Positions 60,488 to 64,000 of a DNA stretch of 64,000 bases are shown piece after piece (within the stretch, counting starts at the first letter, position 1; each line of letters begins with the position of its first letter). The position numbers and the translations under genes are program-made. Under the pieces are notes generated by a model. It worked only from the letters and a program-made list of their open reading frames with translations. It did not search any database and had not been told where the DNA came from. Source of the stretch: Pseudonocardia phyllosphaerae (GTDB lineage: Bacteria; Actinomycetota; Actinomycetes; Mycobacteriales; Pseudonocardiaceae); contig NZ_JBKGXS010000007.1 in NCBI RefSeq assembly GCF_046546475.1, positions 186,001 to 250,000 on the forward strand, in the 5' to 3' direction.

Positions 60488-62059
60488 TCACTCATTTGTC
60501 CCGGCAACTATGTCGCCCAGCGTGGTCAGGCTCGGCGCCCCCGGGTCCCAGTACGCGGAGTGGGCGGCGGCGAGGGCGGACTCGTCGGTCGGGGTGGCCG
60601 GGTCGTCGGCGGTGGGCAGCACGTGACCGGGTGCGGAGCCGAACACCCGGGCGCCGAACGCGGGACCGGCCGGATCCGGCCCGTGGCTGAGCCCGGTGGG
60701 CCCGAAGGGGCGCGAGGTACCGAACATCTCCGGCCCCGGCCCGAACCGGACCGGGTCGTGCTCCGCGGTCGTCGCCCACACCCGGCCCGCACCACCGAGG
60801 TCGGCAGCCCGGGACGCGCCTGCACCCGGGCTGCCGACGAGCACGACGTCGTCGGCGACTGGGCCGCCGCGAGCCGCCGCCCCGGCGACCACCGACCCGT
60901 AGGAATGCCCGACGACGGTCAGGTGCACCGGGCCGTCGTGGCCGTCGCGCAGGCCCTGCTGGAAGCGCCGCAACGGTTCCGCCGCCGCACGGGCCGGCAG
61001 TGCCGAGGTCGCGGCACCGAGACCGGGCGGGGCGTCATAGCCGGTCCACAGGATCGCGGCGACCTCGCCGGTGCCCCGCAGCGCGGCCGCGTCGCGGGTG
61101 GCGGTGACCCGGCGCAGGTCCTCCCCGGCCGACGCCCAGCCCGACGCCGTGCCCGGCACGTGCGTGACGACGTGTGCCGCCCGCTCCGGGTTCCCCAGCG
61201 CGACCACCAGCCGCCCGCCCCCGCCGGGCGCCCCCGGGCCGACGTCGAGCAGGTACGACGACGGTGCCGCGAGCGCGTGCGCCGCCGCCTCCAGCCCGGC
61301 CAGCGCCGCCGTGGTCCGCCCGGCCGCGCGCATCGCCCCGCGCCGCCGCTCGGCGGCGAGCCGACTCCGCAGCCCGGTCAGCTCGCCGTCGAGCCGTAGC
61401 CGGTTCGCCCGGTCGCGGTCGGCGAGCGGGATCCCGTCGAGCGTTCCGACCAGGGCGGGGTCGTCGTGCAGCAGCTGCGCGCGCCCGTCGGGGCCCAGAC
61501 CGTGCCACCAGTCCCGGACCTGTGCGGGGGCGACCGGGGGAGTGGGCGCCGCCGCGGGCCCGAGGCCCCGCAGGACGGTGACGGCGTCGTCGTCGGCCCG
61601 GGCGGCGGCGGTCGTGGCGGCCACGACCGCCGACCCGAGCAGCGCGGCGTCCGCGGCGAAACGCGGCAGCGATCCGGTGAGGGCGGCGAGTGTCGCGGTG
61701 CGGGCGAGGCGGGGGAGCCCGGAGGCCGTGTCGAACGCGGTCAGCAGCGGGTCGGTCGCGGCGACGGCGGCGAGCAGCGTCCGCTGGGCCGCCAGCACGC
61801 GTCCGGACCAGTCCTCCAGGGCCGCCGCGGTCCCCGCCGCCGACGACGCCGCGGCCGCGAGCCGCCCGCGCAGCACGGCGTGTGCGCCCCGCGCGGCGTC
61901 GGCGTCCGCACCCACCCAGCGGTCCCGGCCGAGCGACGACGCGGCCCGGTCCAGCTCGGCGACCTGCGCGGCCAGTCCCCGCCCGAGCGCGTCCCAGTCC
62001 GCGGCGCGGTGCAGCCACCCCGACGGGTCGACGGCGAGCAGCTCGGCGACGGTCGGCAC
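60488..62059 (-). CDS. DUF1023 alpha/beta hydrolase with N-terminal ESX-like helical domain
   Basis: A 523-residue protein. The first 130 residues are helical (AADWDALGRGLAAQVAELDRAASSL, with W in RDRWVGADADAARG) and resemble WXG100/ESX-type domains. The C-terminal DUF1023 hydrolase has GYDAPPGLG, the GHSYGS nucleophile elbow and a late His (GHVLPTADDP). No signal peptide is visible; such proteins may leave via type VII secretion (inference). It starts directly after the stop of a small four-helix protein gene, forming a coupled pair. Confidence 0.8.
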   Translation of the reverse strand: MPTVAELLAVDPSGWLHRAADWDALGRGLAAQVAELDRAASSLGRDRWVGADADAARGAHAVLRGRLAAAASSAAGTAAALEDWSGRVLAAQRTLLAAVAATDPLLTAFDTASGLPRLARTATLAALTGSLPRFAADAALLGSAVVAATTAAARADDDAVTVLRGLGPAAAPTPPVAPAQVRDWWHGLGPDGRAQLLHDDPALVGTLDGIPLADRDRANRLRLDGELTGLRSRLAAERRRGAMRAAGRTTAALAGLEAAAHALAAPSSYLLDVGPGAPGGGGRLVVALGNPERAAHVVTHVPGTASGWASAGEDLRRVTATRDAAALRGTGEVAAILWTGYDAPPGLGAATSALPARAAAEPLRRFQQGLRDGHDGPVHLTVVGHSYGSVVAGAAARGGPVADDVVLVGSPGAGASRAADLGGAGRVWATTAEHDPVRFGPGPEMFGTSRPFGPTGLSHGPDPAGPAFGARVFGSAPGHVLPTADDPATPTDESALAAAHSAYWDPGAPSLTTLGDIVAGTNE

Positions 62060-62359
62060 TCAGGGCCCACCCGGTCCGGGCCGCGCGGCGAGCTCCGCGG
62101 CCACCGCCGTGTCGGTGTCCCGCCACGCCCCGGCGGCGCCCCGCAGCGCCTCGGCGAGCTCGTGCGCCGCACGCCGGTCCCGGTGCAGCTCCGCGTCCCG
62201 GTCCCCGGCGAGCGCGACGGCCACGGCCGTCGCGGCGAACCCGGCGGCCGCACCGGGCTCGGCGGGCGGCGCGGCCCCGATCCCGGCGGCGACGGCGTCG
62301 TACGAGCGGGCCGCGGTGTCCAGCTCGTCCGGGCGGATCCGCACCAGATCCCCGTCCAC
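62060..62359 (-). CDS. small ESX/WXG100-like helical protein
   Basis: A 99-residue helical protein with the length and two-helix pattern of ESX-type small proteins (IRPDELDTAARSYDAVAAGI; then AHELAEALRGAAGAWRDTDTAVAAELA). The canonical WXG is not present; a single W lies near residue 84. A strong GAGGAGG site precedes the GTG at 62359. It abuts the DUF1023 gene without a gap, so the two are likely partners. No type VII secretion ATPase is in the window. Confidence 0.65.
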   Translation of the reverse strand: MDGDLVRIRPDELDTAARSYDAVAAGIGAAPPAEPGAAAGFAATAVAVALAGDRDAELHRDRRAAHELAEALRGAAGAWRDTDTAVAAELAARPGPGGP

Positions 62360-62378
62360 GGCGCCTCCTCGTCCCTGC

Positions 62379-62417
62379 GGCGCGTACGCGCCGGATCCCG
62401 TGCGGCGCATACACGCC
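62379..62417. promoter_or_regulatory. two related palindromic sites upstream of the ESX-like gene
   Basis: GGCGCGTACGCGCC (62379-62392, perfect) and GGCGCATACACGCC (62404-62417, imperfect) start 25 bases apart. They may be tandem operators of an unknown regulator. Confidence 0.45.
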
Positions 62418-62598
62418 GACCGCCCGCCGACGACTCGTCGACACAGCGGGATTCTGCGCCGGGCGGCGGCCGGGCGGGGCGGAACGGCACGGGACGATCA
62501 CGATCGCGACGGGTTCCGGCCACGCCAGCCGGTGCACTCGATCATGGCGGGTTGACGTGAGAACATCGTCGCCGTTCGTAACCGGTGAGGGGAGCGTC

Positions 62599-63063
62599 GT
62601 GGTCGGCGTCCAGCGGGTGATGACGGTGTCCACTCCGGTGGAGACCGTGCTCGGCTACCTTGCCGACTTCGGGCACAGCGAGACCTGGGACCCGGGCACC
62701 CGGACCGCCACCCGGGCCGACGACGCCGGGGTCGTCGAGGTCGGCAGCACCTGGCACACGGTGTCGGTGTTCAACGGCCGCGAGACCGAGCTGCTGGTCC
62801 GGCTCACCGAGCGCACCGCGTCGCGGCTGGTGTTCGTGGGGGAGAACCCGACGGTCGTCGCCACCGACGACCTGCATGTCGAACCGTCCGAGGACGGCGG
62901 CTCGACGATCACCTACCGTGCCGACCTGCGGTTCAAGGGCCTGCTCAAGCTCGCGGGACCGTTCCTGCGCCGCGAGTTCGAGCGCGTCGGCGACGAGGTG
63001 GAGCGCACCCTGCCGCCGGTGCTGGAGAACCTCAGTCCTCCCACCAGCCCATCCGCCGGCTGA
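62599..63063 (+). CDS. SRPBCC / polyketide cyclase-like protein
   Basis: A 154-residue START-like fold protein. It shows VQRVMTVSTPVETVLGYLADFGHSETWDPGTR, a beta-rich core (RLVFVGENPTVVATDDLHVEP, STITYRADLRFKG) and the long C-terminal helix (LRREFERVGDEVERTL). The fold binds hydrophobic ligands; a few members are cyclases. The GTG at 62599 follows GGGGAG; a GTG at 62557 is possible. It overlaps the convergent IclR gene by 32 bases. Confidence 0.82.
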   Translation: MVGVQRVMTVSTPVETVLGYLADFGHSETWDPGTRTATRADDAGVVEVGSTWHTVSVFNGRETELLVRLTERTASRLVFVGENPTVVATDDLHVEPSEDGGSTITYRADLRFKGLLKLAGPFLRREFERVGDEVERTLPPVLENLSPPTSPSAG

Positions 63064-63799
63064 CCTCGCGCCCCGCGGCGACGACGTCCGGGGTGATCTC
63101 GTCGATCCGCTCGGGCGGCAGCCGGTAGGACGGCCCGGACACCGACAGCGCCGCGATGACGGTCCCGGAGTGGTCACGCACCGGCGCCGCGACGGCGTTG
63201 AGCCCGGTCTCCAGCTCCTCCAGTGACCACGCGTACCCGCACTCGGTGACCTCGGTGAGCAGCGCCGCCAGCTCCTTGCGGTTCACCTTCTCCCCGCCGG
63301 GGACCGGCTCGTCGAGCGCGGCCGGGTCCAGGGCGAGCGCCGCGGCGAGCAGCACCTTGCCGCTGGAGGTGTTGTGCATCGGGGTGATCCGGCCCAGCCA
63401 GTTGTAGGTGGTGACCATCGACGGGCCGCGGGCCTGGTCGACGTTCACCGCCCATCCGCGGTCGGGGATGGCCAGGTTGACCGTCTCGCCCAGCTCGCTC
63501 GCCAGCTCGTCGAGCACCGGGCGGCCCTGGGTGGTGACCTCCAGGCGTTCGGCGACCCGCCCGGCCAGCGGGATGAGCCCGAACCCGAGCCGATACTTGC
63601 CGCGGTCGCCGACCTGCTCGACCAGTCCGTGCGTCTCCAGGGCCCCGAGCAGGCGGAACGCGGTGGACTTGTGCACGTCGAGCGCGGTCGCGAGCTCGCT
63701 GACGCCGGCCTCGCCGCGTCCCGCGATCAGCTCGAGGACGGTGATCGCGCGGTCGACGGACTGCACTCCGGACTCGCGGGTGCGCACCGGGTTGCCCAT
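63032..63799 (-). CDS. IclR-family transcriptional regulator
   Basis: A 255-residue regulator. The winged helix is VSELATALDVHKSTAFRLLGALETHGLV (about 33-60). The IclR effector domain carries LGETVNLAIPDRGWAVNVDQA, the MHNTSSGKVLLAA block and AAPVRDHSGTVIAALSVSGP. IclR proteins control catabolic operons. The ATG at 63799 has TAGGGT 6 bases upstream and no ribosome site. A probable aldehyde dehydrogenase gene starts 166 bases away in the opposite direction and is its likely target. Confidence 0.92.
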   Translation of the reverse strand: MGNPVRTRESGVQSVDRAITVLELIAGRGEAGVSELATALDVHKSTAFRLLGALETHGLVEQVGDRGKYRLGFGLIPLAGRVAERLEVTTQGRPVLDELASELGETVNLAIPDRGWAVNVDQARGPSMVTTYNWLGRITPMHNTSSGKVLLAAALALDPAALDEPVPGGEKVNRKELAALLTEVTECGYAWSLEELETGLNAVAAPVRDHSGTVIAALSVSGPSYRLPPERIDEITPDVVAAGREVSRRMGWWED

Positions 63800-63965
63800 G
63801 GCGCAACCCTAACGGCGCAACGCCCGTGCCGTCGTCCCCGGGGGCGGACCGGGCCGAGACCGGCGTCACCTCCGCCCCGCTGCGCTGCTCCGACCGGTGA
63901 TCTTCCAGGGGCGAGTTCGTGTCACCGGTTGCGCACGGGCGTCCGCGTGGTGAAGCTTGCTCGCC
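63800..63965. promoter_or_regulatory. divergent control region with repeated GGCGCAAC motifs
   Basis: GGCGCAAC occurs at 63800-63807 and 63814-63821, and its complement GGTTGCGC at 63927-63934. The repeats flank the IclR -10 and face the other gene, so they are candidate IclR sites. Confidence 0.45.
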
Positions 63966-64000
63966 GTGCCGAGCCTCTACATCGACGGAACGTGGACCGG
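63966..64000 (+). CDS. probable aldehyde dehydrogenase, first codons only
   Basis: From the GTG at 63966 the frame reads PSLYIDGTWTG to the window end. The LYIDGTW opening is typical of aldehyde dehydrogenases, which begin with a short strand before the cofactor domain. Only 11 codons are visible, so this is tentative. It is divergent from the IclR gene. Confidence 0.45.
   Translation, partial: MPSLYIDGTWT

Noticed and set aside
60436..60690. Small forward gene beginning MASHGGMF
   Set aside because: Most of it is antisense to the DUF1023 gene and becomes Arg/Pro-rich; no homology was recognised.

Overview
The window is very GC-rich, nearly gap-free actinobacterial DNA with many GTG starts and 4-base start/stop overlaps. 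The gene order hemW / hrcA-dnaJ2-rsmE / phoH-ybeY-CNNM-era / recO / uppS / smtB-zur / glyS / dgt / dnaG follows the order I recall for the Mycobacterium tuberculosis block from hrcA to dnaG. The added accessory genes and the SAM-IV riboswitch fit a member of Pseudonocardiales, most likely Pseudonocardia. The genus is an inference.

Bases 1-26480 are the conserved housekeeping part. It opens with the end of hemW and a lipase. A divergent SDR/MerR pair and a LolA-like/ABC exporter operon follow. Next come the heat-shock and RNA genes (hrcA, dnaJ2, rsmE), the PhoH/YbeY/CNNM transporter/LhgO/Era run, recO, uppS, a SAM-IV riboswitch in front of a class V aminotransferase, and the zinc regulators smtB-zur. 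Between the ABM-domain gene and glyS lies an accessory gene (AbiEi-like winged helix plus a Vsr/DUF559-like nuclease fold) bracketed by two 68-bp repeats with inverted ends. This is the most unusual unit in the window.

Bases 26481-40070 hold a CNNM transporter pair, an XdhC-like gene followed by a DUF218 gene and dgt, an aldo/keto reductase with its MerR regulator, a secreted DUF1524 nuclease, a DMT exporter, the dnaG operon with tam, and a TetR gene. Bases 40071-43920 are a molybdenum hydroxylase operon of the PaoABC (YagTSR) type; a TetR-type operator fills the spacer of its promoter.

Bases 43921-48270 carry a YtxH-like gene, tRNA-Asn, and a lower-GC segment with a methyltransferase, a DHA2 MFS pump and a MerR regulator. 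A truncated VOC gene lies on its left and what looks like the 3' stub of another gene on its right, so it is probably an insertion.

Bases 48271-64000 carry an SGNH lipoprotein, a response regulator/histidine kinase/GerMN-lipoprotein operon resembling a small MtrAB-LpqB, an acyltransferase, a CDF metal exporter divergent from an ArsR repressor, a TetR/P450/FMN-oxidase group, cspA, a TetR gene with a perfect operator, an ESX-like small protein with a DUF1023 hydrolase, an SRPBCC protein, an IclR regulator and the first codons of a probable aldehyde dehydrogenase.

A recurring feature is a TANNNT -10 hexamer 6-8 bases before the start codon with no Shine-Dalgarno sequence, the layout expected for leaderless mRNAs.
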